Source: Synechococcus sp. UW105 (GTDB taxonomy: Bacteria; Cyanobacteriota; Cyanobacteriia; PCC-6307; Cyanobiaceae). Taken from it: DNA of 64,000 nucleotides. The position numbers and the translations under genes are program-made. The notes beneath the pieces were generated by a model. It made no database searches, was not told the DNA's origin, and saw nothing but the letters and a program-made list of their open reading frames with translations. The stretch lies in contig NZ_UCNN01000026.1 in assembly GCF_900473935.1 (NCBI RefSeq), positions 1 through 64,000 of the forward strand, given 5' to 3'. Shown here one piece after another: positions 42,743 to 53,122 of the stretch (position 1 is its first letter; each line of letters starts with the position of its first letter).

Positions 42743-44227
42743 ATGGGGTTCAATGGACTGCTATCGCTGCCCTTTGAAGCTTCTATTGAGTCCCTGGGTG
42801 AGGCGTTCTGGGATCCAGTTCAGGCGGCTGATTTTCCACAGACGCGCCTGCGATTTCGCAACGATGCCCTCCTGCAGCAACTTGGAGTGGCTCCCGAGAC
42901 CATTTCCGATCACGATTTCGAGCAAGCTTTTGGAGGGTTCCAGTGTCGTCAGCCGCTGCTGGCCCTCCGTTATCACGGTTATCAGTTCGGCACCTACAAC
43001 CCCCAATTGGGGGATGGACGAGGCTTCCTTTATGGCCAGCTGCGAGACATCCATGGCGATCTTCAGGATCTCGGGACCAAGGGCAGTGGCACCACTCCTT
43101 GGAGCCGTGGTGGCGATGGACGTCTCACCTTGAAGGGAGGCGTGCGAGAGGTCATCGCCTCTGAAGCACTGCATCGCCTGGGCGTGACCACCAGCAGAAC
43201 ACTCTCGCTCATTGAAACTGGCGAAGAACTTTGGCGTGGTGACGAACCATCGCCTACGCGTAGTGCGGTGATGGTGCGTATGGCCCGTACCCATCTTCGC
43301 TTCGGCACCTGTGAGCGCCTCCTTTACTTGCGGGATCGCAAGGGTCTGGAGCGTTTGCTTCGCCATGTGGTTGCGGTGTATTACCCCATGCTTTCTGCAA
43401 CCTGGCCGGCAGCTGCCGGTGATCAGGCAGCACTGGAAAGGCAGTTGTTGGCCTTCTATGGCGAGTTGGTGCAGCGGGTGGCGCGATTGGCGGCTGAATG
43501 GATGGCGGCCGGCTTTGTTCACGGTGTGCTCAACACCGACAACATGTCGCTTGTCGGTGAAAGTTTTGACTACGGACCCTTCGCTTTTCTGGAGGCCTGG
43601 GATCCCGGCTTTACGGCAGCCTATTTCGATCAGACTGGGCTCTATGCCTACGGTCGCCAGCCGGCGATCTGCCATCACAACTTGCGACTGCTTCAGGATC
43701 CATTGGCAATGCTGTTGCCTCGGGAGCGGATGGAGCAGGCTCTCGACGGCTTTAAGCAGGTCTATCAAACGCATTACAGGCATTGCCTGCTGCGGCGCTT
43801 AGGTCTTGATTCGGATCTGCTCTGTCAGACAGCGCATGCCGATCAGTCTTTGGATTTGGTCGCTGCCACCCTCGATCTGCTGGCGTCTTGGCCGGTGGGC
43901 TATGGCGATTTATTCACGGGTTTGCAAGCGTGGGTTCACCGCCATGGGTTGCCACAAGAACCGGATGGTTTGGGCCCGTTTGTTCCGGGAGTCGAGGCAC
44001 CGCCACGCCAGGTCTGGCTGGCCTGGCGTGATGCCTGGTGGCATGCCCTTCAGGTTGAGCTCAAGCTCAAAGACCGATCCCGTTCTGTGTTGGAGCGGCT
44101 CGATCGATTCAACCTGGCGCGTACGCCAAGTCGTTCTCTGATCGAAACCCTTTGGGAGGAGATTGATCAGCGGGATGACTGGGAGCCCTTGTTCGCCTGG
44201 CTCGCGGAGGTGCGCCTCGCCACTTGA
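42743..44227 (+). CDS. SelO-family protein AMPylase (first copy)
   Basis: Pseudokinase-fold protein that transfers AMP from ATP to Ser/Thr/Tyr of target proteins (UPF0061/YdiU/SelO). The 494-aa product shows the inverted-ATP-binding lysine loop DLGTKGSGTTPWSR, the GDGRLTLKGGVREVIASEAL block (quoted in part as GDGRLTLKGG), and the catalytic HGVLNTDNMS and FDYGPFAF. Unlike the copy at 51.3 kb it lacks the C-terminal Cys-Ser-Ser used for redox control, and it is about 70 residues shorter. ATG 42743 is favoured because it leads straight into the conserved start; a GTG at 42707 is also possible. Its last 61 bases overlap a convergent gene. Confidence 0.88.
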   Translation: MGFNGLLSLPFEASIESLGEAFWDPVQAADFPQTRLRFRNDALLQQLGVAPETISDHDFEQAFGGFQCRQPLLALRYHGYQFGTYNPQLGDGRGFLYGQLRDIHGDLQDLGTKGSGTTPWSRGGDGRLTLKGGVREVIASEALHRLGVTTSRTLSLIETGEELWRGDEPSPTRSAVMVRMARTHLRFGTCERLLYLRDRKGLERLLRHVVAVYYPMLSATWPAAAGDQAALERQLLAFYGELVQRVARLAAEWMAAGFVHGVLNTDNMSLVGESFDYGPFAFLEAWDPGFTAAYFDQTGLYAYGRQPAICHHNLRLLQDPLAMLLPRERMEQALDGFKQVYQTHYRHCLLRRLGLDSDLLCQTAHADQSLDLVAATLDLLASWPVGYGDLFTGLQAWVHRHGLPQEPDGLGPFVPGVEAPPRQVWLAWRDAWWHALQVELKLKDRSRSVLERLDRFNLARTPSRSLIETLWEEIDQRDDWEPLFAWLAEVRLAT

Positions 44228-44685
44228 GCACCATGCGGTCGGGAGGGCTTCAGGCGGAACAGCCACCAAGCGAGGGATCCGAGCGACAGCGCGAAGATGA
44301 GACCAACGATGCTCGATCCGAGCAGAAGACGGCTGGTGAAGCTCCAGCTCTGATGCCAGAGCGTGGATTTGTTGATGCCGGTGAGTGTGGCTGTGGCTGC
44401 TCTGCCCATCAGCGCATCTCCCACGCGGTAGTTGAACCAGTAGAGCGGCAGGTAGGTGAACGGATTGCTGATCCAGGTGCCGGCAGCGGCCAGCAGGTGG
44501 TTGCCCCGAACCACGCTGGCCAGGCCAATGCCAAGCAGGGTTTGCAGTCCAAAGAAGGGGAAGCAACCGCAGAAGACACCAGCGGCCAAACCCCGGGCGC
44601 GCTGACCAGGACTGCCTTCCTGTTCCCAGAGCCACCGAAGCCAGCGGCGACAGCGTTTGATCAGGCTGTGCTGCCACCGGACCAT
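44167..44685 (-). CDS. DUF2062 membrane protein
   Basis: A 172-aa membrane protein with the DUF2062 signature: a basic N-terminus (RWLRWLWEQEGSPGQRARGLAAG), then FCGCFPFFGLQTLLG and the TWISNPFTYLPLYWFNYRVGDAL block (quoted in part as WISNPFTYLPLYW), and a final membrane helix (about 120-142). The family is widespread but has no firmly assigned function; it is often next to glycosyltransferases or envelope genes. The C-terminal 20 residues are encoded opposite the end of the SelO gene (61-base tail-to-tail overlap). Confidence 0.88.
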   Translation of the reverse strand: MVRWQHSLIKRCRRWLRWLWEQEGSPGQRARGLAAGVFCGCFPFFGLQTLLGIGLASVVRGNHLLAAAGTWISNPFTYLPLYWFNYRVGDALMGRAATATLTGINKSTLWHQSWSFTSRLLLGSSIVGLIFALSLGSLAWWLFRLKPSRPHGAQVARRTSASQANKGSQSSR

Positions 44686-44785
44686 GGGCTACGGGCGCTT
44701 CGGGGGCGAATGACAGACGGCGGAGATCGTAGGAAGGAGCTCTCTTCGGCGTCGCCATGCTCGGCCTCGCATTGCCTCTGATGTT

Positions 44786-46183
44786 GTGATGTCTTCATCT
44801 GCGAGCGGAGTCCCTGTCCTGCCGGACACGATCGCGGCGGTGGCCACAGCTGTTGCGCCTGGTCAGGGAGGTATCGCCGTGATTCGTCTGTCTGGACCCA
44901 TGGCCCAGCGGGTGGTGCGGACGATCACTGTCTTCCCCGGCAGTCAGGAATGGCTGAGCCACCGGGTGCTGTATGGCCACGTGGTGGCGGCCGACGGCCA
45001 TGAGCGGCTCGATGAAGTGCTCGTGCTTGTGATGCTCGCTCCCCGTAGTTTCACTGCCGAAGATGTGGTGGAAATTCATTGTCATGGCGGTGTGATCGCC
45101 GTTCAGCGGGTCATGGCAAGGGTTCTGGAACAGCCCGGTGTCAGAAGGGCCCTACCGGGTGAATTCAGCCAGCGTGCGGTTCTGAACGGACGTTTGGATC
45201 TCACGCGTGCTGAGGCAATCACCGACCTGGTGTCAGCCCGAAGCCAGCGTGCGGCTCAGTTGGCAATGGCGGGTCTCGATGGGGGGATTCAGCGCCGGGT
45301 CGTTGCGCTGCGAGAGCGGTTGCTTGATCAGCTCAGTGAGTTGGAGGCCCGTGTTGATTTCGAAGATGATCTCCCTCCGCTTGATGGTCGGGCCCTGCTC
45401 GAAGAGCTGCAGGAGGTGCGCGCCACCCTCTTGGAGCTGGTGGCCGACGGTGCGCGGGGAGCCGCTTTGCGCACGGGTCTGCGCGTGGCCTTGGTGGGGC
45501 GTCCCAATGTCGGCAAGAGCTCTTTGTTGAACCGCCTCAGCCGCCGTGAGCGGGCGATTGTCGCCGATCTGCCCGGTACCACGCGTGATTTGCTCGAGAG
45601 TGAGATTGTGCTGGAGGGTGTGCCGATCACTCTCCTCGACACCGCTGGGATCCGAGCCACCACGGATGAAGTGGAGCAGTTGGGGATTGCCCGCAGCCAT
45701 GACGCCCTGGCCAGTGCCGATTTGGTGCTGCTTCTGTTTGATCTTGCAGCAGGCTGGACGGTGGAAGATCAGGCCCTGTATGAACAGATTCCTGGTGCAG
45801 TGCCCCGTCTTCTGGTTGGCAACAAGCTGGATTTGACCAACAGCGCCGCTGAGGGTGCACCGTCGTCGCCTGCGTTGGATGTGCGCCTTAGTGCCCAAAC
45901 CGGAGACGGCGAACCGGCTTTGGTGCAGGCCCTACTCGCCCAGTGCGGATCCCTCAGTGAGCAGCCGCTCCTGATCGCGCTCAATCAGCGTCAGTCCGAT
46001 CTGGCGGCTCGTGCGGCGGAGGCCTTGCAGCGCAGCGAAGAGGTGGCGGCCCAAGGCCTCCCTTGGGATTTCTGGACGATTGATCTGCGCCAGGCGATTC
46101 AAAGCCTTGGCGAAATCACCGGGGAGGAGCTGACCGAGGCTGTGTTGGATCGGATTTTTTCGCGGTTCTGCATAGGAAAGTGA
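44786..46183 (+). CDS. mnmE: tRNA modification GTPase MnmE (TrmE)
   Basis: With MnmG it adds the carboxymethylaminomethyl group to wobble U34 of certain tRNAs. The 464-465-aa protein has the N-terminal folate-binding domain (TIAAVATAVAPGQGGIAVIRLSG, quoted short as GQGGIAVIRLSG), the central helical domain, an inserted G domain (GRPNVGKSSLLNRL, PGTTRD, DTAGIR, NKLD) and the C-terminal CIGK whose cysteine is essential. Start at GTG 44786 or ATG 44789. The last 68 bases overlap the convergent permease gene. Confidence 0.96.
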   Translation: MMSSSASGVPVLPDTIAAVATAVAPGQGGIAVIRLSGPMAQRVVRTITVFPGSQEWLSHRVLYGHVVAADGHERLDEVLVLVMLAPRSFTAEDVVEIHCHGGVIAVQRVMARVLEQPGVRRALPGEFSQRAVLNGRLDLTRAEAITDLVSARSQRAAQLAMAGLDGGIQRRVVALRERLLDQLSELEARVDFEDDLPPLDGRALLEELQEVRATLLELVADGARGAALRTGLRVALVGRPNVGKSSLLNRLSRRERAIVADLPGTTRDLLESEIVLEGVPITLLDTAGIRATTDEVEQLGIARSHDALASADLVLLLFDLAAGWTVEDQALYEQIPGAVPRLLVGNKLDLTNSAAEGAPSSPALDVRLSAQTGDGEPALVQALLAQCGSLSEQPLLIALNQRQSDLAARAAEALQRSEEVAAQGLPWDFWTIDLRQAIQSLGEITGEELTEAVLDRIFSRFCIGK

Positions 46184-47729
46184 TCACGGTGACTGCCGCA
46201 TAAGCCAGCGCCCAGGGTTGACCGGTGCCCCAGCCCAGTTCCAGCGTTGTGTCGCTGCTGGTGAACTGCCAGGCATGAATCACGCCGAACCAGGCCAGTA
46301 CAGCCGTGATGCCACTGCACACACTTGCTGCGAGGAAGCGTTGCTCAATGGCGTAGACAAGCCATGCAGCGAGCAACATCGCTGTGATGATCTGGCCCTG
46401 CTCTAGAGCAAAGAGGCCATCGGCCCACACGTCCATCGAGCTCAGTCTTGGCAGAATTGCCTCGTTGAAGGGTTGATCACCACTGCCCAGGCCTCCTGTG
46501 CGAAGCCCCGCCTTGAGGAGCTGGGCCCCCCACCCGGCCAGCCCTGGCAGTAGGCCAAGAACCACTGCCGGTGTATGGCGCCCCTGTGTGGCTTCAAACG
46601 CCTGGGCGGTCATGGCCACCCCGAGGTACAGCACGATCGCCATGCCGGCGTCGATCGGAATCAGCAGTGCCAACAGGCCGAATAGGCCCAACAGGCAGGC
46701 CCCGGCCATGACGAGTCCGTTCAGCCACGAATAGGCCGAGCGAGCTCCCAGCGTTTTGAATCCCGGATGGCCGATGTAGAGCGTGGTGGGGAAGCAGGAG
46801 CCCAGGCCGGCTGCCACGAGCGTGCCGATGCCATCAATCAGTAGACATGGGTGCGTGGGGTAGGCATCACCGGCGGCTTCAGCACTTTCCAGGTTCTGCA
46901 GCGACCCCACCACGTTGAACAGGCCCATGGGCAGGATGACGCCCAGCCAGGGGAGAAGTTCGTTTCGGTTCTCCCAGAGCGCCCTTAATTGAAGGGCTGG
47001 GATGTGGAAACCAACCGCTGCCATCGACTCGGACCAGGCTGCAGTTGTCGGCGCGGTTAAGCCACTCCCCCAGGCGAGCACGATGCCGACCAGTAGCGCC
47101 ATCAAACCGGTGGGCAAGGGCCATCGCACCCTTGCGACGTAACCCAGCAAGATGATGGCCAGTGTGCTCAGGCCCACCAGGGGGTGAGCGAAGGTGCGCA
47201 GCAGGAAGCCCAGGGCGATGTAGCCGAGCGCGATTCCTGCCAGGGTGGAGAGCAAGGCGGCTCGCGGAAGCCATCGCCTGAGCCGATCGGCGCAGGTGGC
47301 CCCAGCGGTTTCGATCAGGCCTGAGCCGAGACAGGCCACCATTCCGGCATGCCATGACTGGCTGACTGCCTCTGCTTCCGAGAGTCCTCCGTTGAGAGCT
47401 CCCAGCTTCACCGGCAACATCACCAGGAAGACATAGGCAAACAGGCTGACGGTGTTGATGCCGTAGGGCAGTGCTGTGCAGTCATTCCGACCTTCTCGTC
47501 CTGCTAGTTGGTGGGCCATGCGGGCATAGGCCACGTTTCCCACGAGGATGCTCAGGCCTGCGGCCGGGAGGATTTGCCCGAAAATCAGGCCATCGGGAAA
47601 CCCCAGAACTGTGCGACAGAGTCCGACGATCAGGAGGATCTGAATCAGGTTGTTCAGCCCGAGGGCCAGCAGGCCATCCAGGTCGCCCGGCTGCCAGGGC
47701 CATCGACCAGTGGGTGTCGTTCCTTTCAT
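46116..47729 (-). CDS. NCS2-type nucleobase/xanthine-uracil permease-like transporter
   Basis: A 537-aa polytopic membrane protein with about 12-14 hydrophobic helices, starting MKGTTPTGRWPWQPGD at ATG 47729. Helix-rich segments such as GLNNLIQILLIVGLCRTVLG, the NDCTALPYGINTVSLFAY re-entrant segment and ILPMGLFNVVGSLQNLESAEAAG (parts quoted) match the NCS2/AzgA-like fold, in which a half-helix pair forms the substrate site. The substrate is unclear: purine, pyrimidine or another small anion. The extended upstream frame to 47870 would overlap nadC and lacks membrane character. Its 3' end overlaps mnmE by 68 bases. Confidence 0.85.
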   Translation of the reverse strand: MKGTTPTGRWPWQPGDLDGLLALGLNNLIQILLIVGLCRTVLGFPDGLIFGQILPAAGLSILVGNVAYARMAHQLAGREGRNDCTALPYGINTVSLFAYVFLVMLPVKLGALNGGLSEAEAVSQSWHAGMVACLGSGLIETAGATCADRLRRWLPRAALLSTLAGIALGYIALGFLLRTFAHPLVGLSTLAIILLGYVARVRWPLPTGLMALLVGIVLAWGSGLTAPTTAAWSESMAAVGFHIPALQLRALWENRNELLPWLGVILPMGLFNVVGSLQNLESAEAAGDAYPTHPCLLIDGIGTLVAAGLGSCFPTTLYIGHPGFKTLGARSAYSWLNGLVMAGACLLGLFGLLALLIPIDAGMAIVLYLGVAMTAQAFEATQGRHTPAVVLGLLPGLAGWGAQLLKAGLRTGGLGSGDQPFNEAILPRLSSMDVWADGLFALEQGQIITAMLLAAWLVYAIEQRFLAASVCSGITAVLAWFGVIHAWQFTSSDTTLELGWGTGQPWALAYAAVTVITFLCRTAKKSDPTQPRSAPPR

Positions 47730-47760
47730 GGCTGCTTTGAGCCGCAGATCATCATGAGAG

Positions 47761-48672
47761 ATGTTCTCGCAATCCCTGGTTTTGGCTCGAGCGGATCTCA
47801 CCATCACGCCCCGGTTGCGCCGACAGCTGGGTGATTGGCTCCAGGAGGATCTCGGCCGCGGCGATCTCACTACCCCAGCGCTCCAGGGTCGCCAGGGTCA
47901 AGCGCACTGGGTCGCGAAGGCCGATGGCGTCTTCTGCGGTGGTGTCCTCGTGGAACCGTTGCTGCGTGAGCTCCAGCCTCCGAATGGTGGATGCAATCTT
48001 CACGTGCTCGTGGCCGATGGGGCGCTGGTGAAGGCCGGTGATCGCTTGCTGGAGTTGGAGGGGCCAGCCCCGCTCCTGGTTGCCCTGGAGCGCACGGCCC
48101 TCAACCTGGCCATGCGACTCTCCGGGATCGCTTCGGCAACGGCAACTCTTGTGGCGATGCTTGAAGGCACAGGTGTTGCCCTCGCGGATACGCGCAAGAC
48201 CACCCCAGGTCTGCGGGAGCTGGAGAAATATGCGGTGCGCTGTGGTGGTGGGATCAACCACCGCATGGGTTTGGATGATGCGGCGATGCTGAAGGAGAAC
48301 CATCTGGCCTGGGCCGGCAGTGTGGAGGCTGCGATTGCCCTGGTGCGAGCCCAGGCCCCTTGGCCCGTTCGAGTGATCGTGGAGGCAGAAACATCAGATG
48401 AGGCTCATGCCGCTGTTGCGGCAGGTGCAGATGGTGTGTTGTTGGATGAGTTCACGCCGCAGGCACTGATCACCTTGGTGCCTCAGCTTCGACAGCAGGC
48501 TCTTGAACGATCGGCTGCTGGCTCGGTGCTACTGGAAGCCTCCGGGATCCAACCGTCTGATCTCGGTGCTTATGCCGCCACTGGGATTGATCTGATCTCC
48601 ACTAGTGCTCCAGTCACCCGGAGCAGCTGGCTTGACCTGAGCATGCGCTTTCGAGGTCAGCCACTGGTCTGA
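47761..48672 (+). CDS. nadC: Nicotinate-nucleotide pyrophosphorylase (carboxylating)
   Basis: Quinolinate phosphoribosyltransferase of de novo NAD synthesis. The 303-aa protein contains EDLGRGDLTTPAL, the catalytic core LNLAMRLSGIAS, the signature ADTRKTTPGLRELEKYAVR (in two parts), GGGINHRMGLDDAAMLKENH (quoted short as GGGINHRMGL) and the phosphate-binding LLEASGIQPSDL. Normal length with no odd features. It is divergent from the permease gene. Confidence 0.96.
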   Translation: MFSQSLVLARADLTITPRLRRQLGDWLQEDLGRGDLTTPALQGRQGQAHWVAKADGVFCGGVLVEPLLRELQPPNGGCNLHVLVADGALVKAGDRLLELEGPAPLLVALERTALNLAMRLSGIASATATLVAMLEGTGVALADTRKTTPGLRELEKYAVRCGGGINHRMGLDDAAMLKENHLAWAGSVEAAIALVRAQAPWPVRVIVEAETSDEAHAAVAAGADGVLLDEFTPQALITLVPQLRQQALERSAAGSVLLEASGIQPSDLGAYAATGIDLISTSAPVTRSSWLDLSMRFRGQPLV

Positions 48673-48746
48673 CCTGCTGCGTTGCCCCTGGAACGGTTGA
48701 TGGAATCCCAGGTCGTTCCTAGCGTTTTTGCAGTTCCTTCGAGCTG

Positions 48747-49436
48747 ATGCCTGGATCAACGCCGACGGTGTTTCTGGCCGACGATGAGGCCAACATCGTG
48801 ATGTTGCTGGAGATGGAGCTCGAGGCAGAAGGTTTCACGGTGGTGACCGCCGCTGATGGCATTACGGCCATCAAGGCGTTGCGAGAGGCGCCGCCTGATT
48901 TAGCCCTGCTCGACTGGAACATGCCCGGGATGACCGGCTTGGATATCTGTCGGCGCTTGCGGGAGACCGGTGTGTTCCTGCCAGTGATCATGATCACGGC
49001 CCGCGATGAAATGGATGATCGCGTCGCCGCGCTCGATGCGGGTGCAGACGACTTCATCTCCAAACCCTTCAACGTGCGTGAAGTGCTGGCTCGCGTGAAG
49101 GCCTTGATGCGCCGCTCCAAGGGGTTTAGCTCTGACGTGCTTCAGGTGGGTGATCTAGTGCTGAATGGTGCTGAACGAACCAGCGCGATCCAAAGCCATC
49201 CCTTGGTGCTCACCGTTCGGGAGTTCGATCTGCTCGAGTGCTTCATGCGCCATCCCCGTCAGGCCCTCTCTCGCGCTCAGTTGATCCAGCATGTTTGGGG
49301 AGACGATTATTTCGGCGATGAAAATGTGGTGGATGTGTATGTGCGTTATCTGCGCAAGAAGCTGGAGGCCACCGGTGCAGAACGGGTAATCCAGACCGTG
49401 CGGGGTGTGGGCTTCGCCCTGCGCATGGAGGGTTAG
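48747..49436 (+). CDS. OmpR/PhoB-family response regulator
   Basis: A 229-aa two-domain regulator. The receiver has the acidic pair (ADDE, 11-14), phospho-acceptor D56 in [11 protein letters not shown], the switch Thr in MITARDE and K106 in FISKPFNV. The C-terminal winged-helix domain (about 130-227) has [15 protein letters not shown] and [14 protein letters not shown]. It has no adjacent kinase; the histidine kinase at 40-41.7 kb is a possible but unproven partner. The product should bind promoter DNA as a dimer on phosphorylation. The target genes cannot be read here. Confidence 0.93.
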   Translation: MPGSTPTVFLADDEANIVMLLEMELEAEGFTVVTAADGITAIKALREAPPDLALLDWNMPGMTGLDICRRLRETGVFLPVIMITARDEMDDRVAALDAGADDFISKPFNVREVLARVKALMRRSKGFSSDVLQVGDLVLNGAERTSAIQSHPLVLTVREFDLLECFMRHPRQALSRAQLIQHVWGDDYFGDENVVDVYVRYLRKKLEATGAERVIQTVRGVGFALRMEG

Positions 49437-49485
49437 CCCCTCGCCGGGGGATGATCGGGGGCTGACTCCGTCTCCGCTGCTCTCC

Positions 49486-51273
49486 ATGCTGCGCATCGCC
49501 CAGGCCCTCGAAACCCAGTTGCGCGAAGCGATGCAGCAGGCCTTTCCGGACGCATGGGACGCGACTCAAGGTGTAGGGCTGGATCCCCAGCTGGCGCCTG
49601 CCAGTAAGCCGGAATTTGGTGACTTTCAGGCCAATGCTGCCCTGCCTTTGGCCAAGCCCCTAAAGCAGGCTCCGCGGCAGATCGCTAAGGCAATTGTGGA
49701 GCAGCTACAAAGCGATGCCGGCTTCACTGCTCTCTGCCTGGATCCACAGATCGCCGGCCCAGGCTTCATCAATCTCACGATCCGCCCCGAGCGGTTGGCG
49801 GCAGAGGTGGCGGCCCGCCTAGGGGATGACCGGCTCGGGGTCCCGTCGGTGGAGAACCCGACTCCGGTGGTGGTCGACTTCTCGAGCCCCAACATTGCCA
49901 AGGAGATGCACGTGGGCCATCTGCGCTCCACAATCATTGGCGACTCTCTGGCGCGTGTGCTGGAGTTCCGCGGCCATCCTGTGCTGCGCCTGAATCATGT
50001 GGGCGACTGGGGCACCCAGTTCGGCATGTTGATCACACACCTCAAGCAGGTGGCTCCCGAGGCGCTCGACACCGCCGATGCCATTGACCTCGGTGATCTG
50101 GTGGCTTTCTACCGGGAAGCGAAGAAGCGTTTTGATGATGACGAGGCTTTTCAGACCACATCCCGTGAAGAGGTGGTGAAGCTGCAGAGTGGCGATCCGC
50201 TCTCGCTCAAAGCCTGGGGCCTGCTCTGTGATCAGTCGCGGCGCGAATTCCAGAAGATCTACGACCGGCTCGACATCCGCCTCAGCGAACGGGGTGAGTC
50301 GTTCTATAACCCCTTCCTGCCGGCGGTGATCGAAGGGTTGAAGCAGGCCGAGCTCTTGGTCACTGATGACGGTGCCCAGTGCGTGTTTCTTGAAGGGGTC
50401 AGTGGCAAGGACGGCAAGCCGCTGCCCGTGATCGTGCAGAAGAGTGATGGCGGCTTCAACTACGCCACTACTGACCTGGCTGCGATCCGTTATCGGTTCG
50501 CGCCTGCGCCTGATGGTGATCAAGCTCGCCGGGTGATCTACGTGACTGATGCCGGTCAGGCGAATCACTTCACTGGGGTGTTCCAGGTGGCTGACCGTGC
50601 GGGTTGGATCCCTGATGGTGGGCGCCTCCAACATGTACCTTTCGGCTTGGTGCAGGGGGAAGACGGCAAGAAGCTCAAGACTCGCTCGGGTGACACGGTG
50701 CGCTTGCGCGATTTGCTGGATGAGGCGGTGGAGCGGGCCGATGCTGATCTTCGTGCTCGCCTGAAGGACGAGGAGCGCGCGGAATCAGAGGCGTTCATCA
50801 GTCATGTGGCCGGCACGGTGGGCTTGGCGGCGGTGAAGTACGCCGACCTGAGCCAGAACCGGATCACCAACTACCAGTTCTCCTTTGATCGGATGCTGGC
50901 CCTCCAGGGCAACACGGCTCCCTACCTTCTCTATGCGCTGGTGCGGATCGCCGGCATCGCTCGCAAGGGTGGTGATCTGGATGCCTCAACGGCTCAGCTG
51001 CAGTTCAGCGAACCTCAGGAATGGGCGCTGGTACGGGAGCTGCTCAAGTTCGATGCCGTGATCGCCGAGGTCGAGGAGGAGTTGCTCCCCAATCGTCTCT
51101 GCAGCTATCTGTTTGAGCTCAGCCAGGTGTTCAATCGTTTTTATGACCAGGTGCCGGTGCTCAAGGCCAATCCGGAGACCCTGCCTTCCCGTCTGGCCCT
51201 CTGCCGCCTCACCGCTGATACCCTCAAAGCCGGTCTCGGTCTGTTGGGCATCGGCAGCCTGGAACGGATGTGA
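49486..51273 (+). CDS. argS: Arginyl-tRNA synthetase
   Basis: Class I synthetase of 595 aa. The N-terminal Add-1 domain (about 1-110) precedes the HIGH-type motif [27 protein letters not shown] replaces KMSKS, as usual in ArgRS; the C-terminal anticodon-binding DALR domain ends [11 protein letters not shown]. The ATG at 49486 ([12 protein letters not shown]) is preferred because an in-frame start at 49405 lies inside the response regulator gene. It is convergent with the second SelO gene. Confidence 0.97.
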   Translation: MLRIAQALETQLREAMQQAFPDAWDATQGVGLDPQLAPASKPEFGDFQANAALPLAKPLKQAPRQIAKAIVEQLQSDAGFTALCLDPQIAGPGFINLTIRPERLAAEVAARLGDDRLGVPSVENPTPVVVDFSSPNIAKEMHVGHLRSTIIGDSLARVLEFRGHPVLRLNHVGDWGTQFGMLITHLKQVAPEALDTADAIDLGDLVAFYREAKKRFDDDEAFQTTSREEVVKLQSGDPLSLKAWGLLCDQSRREFQKIYDRLDIRLSERGESFYNPFLPAVIEGLKQAELLVTDDGAQCVFLEGVSGKDGKPLPVIVQKSDGGFNYATTDLAAIRYRFAPAPDGDQARRVIYVTDAGQANHFTGVFQVADRAGWIPDGGRLQHVPFGLVQGEDGKKLKTRSGDTVRLRDLLDEAVERADADLRARLKDEERAESEAFISHVAGTVGLAAVKYADLSQNRITNYQFSFDRMLALQGNTAPYLLYALVRIAGIARKGGDLDASTAQLQFSEPQEWALVRELLKFDAVIAEVEEELLPNRLCSYLFELSQVFNRFYDQVPVLKANPETLPSRLALCRLTADTLKAGLGLLGIGSLERM

Positions 51274-51291
51274 GTCCACTCCAGACAGGTG

Positions 51292-52995
51292 TCAGGACGA
51301 GCAGCTGTAGTGGGAGATGCCCCCAGCGTTAAAGAACTCTCGAGGCTTGAGGCGACAATACTTTGCTTGTGTTGTCTCGACTTGGTCGCCATAGGGCGTG
51401 CTGAACACCTCCTGTAGCTCGTGGATCAGCTGGTTGTCTCCTTGCTCCGCTTGCTGATAAGCGGGTGCAATCAGCCATTCGCGCCAGGTGATGCTCGGGT
51501 TTGCCCGTTGCATCCGAGTGACTGCCTCAGAGGCATCGCCGTGAGCGGTGATCTGCTCCCGCCAGCGATCGAGCCAGTTCGTCCAGGCTCTCTTTAACTC
51601 TTCGGATGCGGGTAGATAGAAGCTGTCTTCCAGGGCAGCAAGGTGTTCTGGAAGGTGGGAGAGCCGCTGGAACACAAGGGTGTAATCCGCCCGCGATTGC
51701 GCCATCAAGGCCAGCAGCTCTCGGACCAATGCAGGGTTTGGCGTGCTCAGCCCAAGCTTGCTGGCCCACATGGCATCGAGGGCCTTCTCCATGACAGCGG
51801 CAAAGCTTGCATGGATCCGATCCAGGCGCTCCAGAGCATCTGAGTCACCATGAAGCAGCGGGCGGAGGGCTGTCCAGAACATCTGGAAATTCGCTTCGGC
51901 CGCGGCGGGTTGGTTGAAGAAGCTGAAATGCTCGCCTCCTCCTGTCCAGGGTTGAAAGCGGGGATCGAACAGTTCACAGAAGCCGAAGGGTCCGTAATCG
52001 AGGGTGAATCCGCCTGCGGCGCAGTTGTCGCTATTGAAGTTGCCTTGGCAGTAGCCAACGCGGATCCAGTTGGCGACCAAGGTCGTGAGACGATCCCGAA
52101 AGAGTTGCGCCAGCTCAACCACCTGATCGGTGAAGGGCAGGTTGGCGTCAATGTCAGAGCGGTAATTGCGTTCGATTAGATGGGCTGTGATTGTCTGCAG
52201 TTCCTCAAGCGCCTGTGGATGCGCTTCACTGCGGGCTCGGCGGGCGAACAGCTCTAGTTGTCCGACCCGCAGAAACGATGGCGCTACCCGGGTTGTGATC
52301 GCGGCGGCATTGGTCACCATGACGTCGGGGTCCAGTGACCTGGAGTGGTCTGCATACCAGGGGCGTCGCACGCTTTCAGCATGCGAGGCATAGAGCGTCA
52401 GTGAGCGTGAGGTGGGTACCCCGAGGGCATGCATGAACTCTTGGGCGAGAAATTCACGCACACTGGAGCGGAGCACTGCGCGGCCATCGGCCCCCCGGCA
52501 GTAGGGCGTGGGGCCGCCACCCTTGAGTTGCATCTCCCAGCGCTTCCCTGCGAAAACGCCTTCGAAGATCGACAGGGCCCGACCATCTCCGTAGCCGTTC
52601 CCAGTTCCAAAAGGGCACTGGCGAACGTATTCCGTGCCATAGATCGACAGGGCATATCCCGTTGCCCAGCCAACCTTGCGCATCGGTTGCTGGGCGACTG
52701 AGAGGTCGCCGGAGAAGAAGCGGCGAAAGTCATGATCGTGCGCCAAAGCGTCCTGGAGCCCAAGCTCTCGAAACAAGGGGCCGCTGTGGCTGACGTACTG
52801 CGGGTCGTGGAGTGGGGTGGGTGTCACGGGCACGTAATGGCCTGAGCGCACTTCACGGGCCTGGTGGTCGTTGCCGTCTTCCCTGCTTTCTGGGTCGGGC
52901 GTTAGGGCATGGATCAGCGAGTAATCAGCGTGTTGCGCCAGATCTTCAACGCTGGCGATCAGAGCTGCGGCCTTCTGGGAGGAGGTTTGGGTCAT
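51292..52995 (-). CDS. selO: SelO-family protein AMPylase (second copy)
   Basis: A 567-aa SelO/YdiU protein with the full-length layout. ATP-site motifs are [20 protein letters not shown] and [20 protein letters not shown]; the catalytic loop is [13 protein letters not shown], followed by [16 protein letters not shown]. It ends SHYSCSS, a Cys-Ser-Ser at the antepenultimate position, where selenoprotein O has Sec and E. coli SelO has its redox cysteine. Known SelO AMPylates metabolic targets during oxidative stress. It has an N-terminal extension of about 60 residues compared with the first copy and a different lysine loop (KGGG rather than KGSG), so the two are distinct subfamilies. Confidence 0.93.
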   Translation of the reverse strand: MTQTSSQKAAALIASVEDLAQHADYSLIHALTPDPESREDGNDHQAREVRSGHYVPVTPTPLHDPQYVSHSGPLFRELGLQDALAHDHDFRRFFSGDLSVAQQPMRKVGWATGYALSIYGTEYVRQCPFGTGNGYGDGRALSIFEGVFAGKRWEMQLKGGGPTPYCRGADGRAVLRSSVREFLAQEFMHALGVPTSRSLTLYASHAESVRRPWYADHSRSLDPDVMVTNAAAITTRVAPSFLRVGQLELFARRARSEAHPQALEELQTITAHLIERNYRSDIDANLPFTDQVVELAQLFRDRLTTLVANWIRVGYCQGNFNSDNCAAGGFTLDYGPFGFCELFDPRFQPWTGGGEHFSFFNQPAAAEANFQMFWTALRPLLHGDSDALERLDRIHASFAAVMEKALDAMWASKLGLSTPNPALVRELLALMAQSRADYTLVFQRLSHLPEHLAALEDSFYLPASEELKRAWTNWLDRWREQITAHGDASEAVTRMQRANPSITWREWLIAPAYQQAEQGDNQLIHELQEVFSTPYGDQVETTQAKYCRLKPREFFNAGGISHYSCSS

Positions 52996-53122
52996 GGCTG
53001 CCGTTCACGACGTGATCGTGGCGGATCTAGTGATCACTGTGTTGCAGCCGTCGCCATCAAGGATGTGATGAATGGCTGATCGCCACCGACAATGGCAGTG
53101 ATACGCCCTTTCTGGAGATGTG

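Noticed and set aside
42761-43783. A 340-codon reverse frame opposite the first SelO gene
   Set aside because: No recognisable domain; it lies wholly inside a clear SelO coding region.
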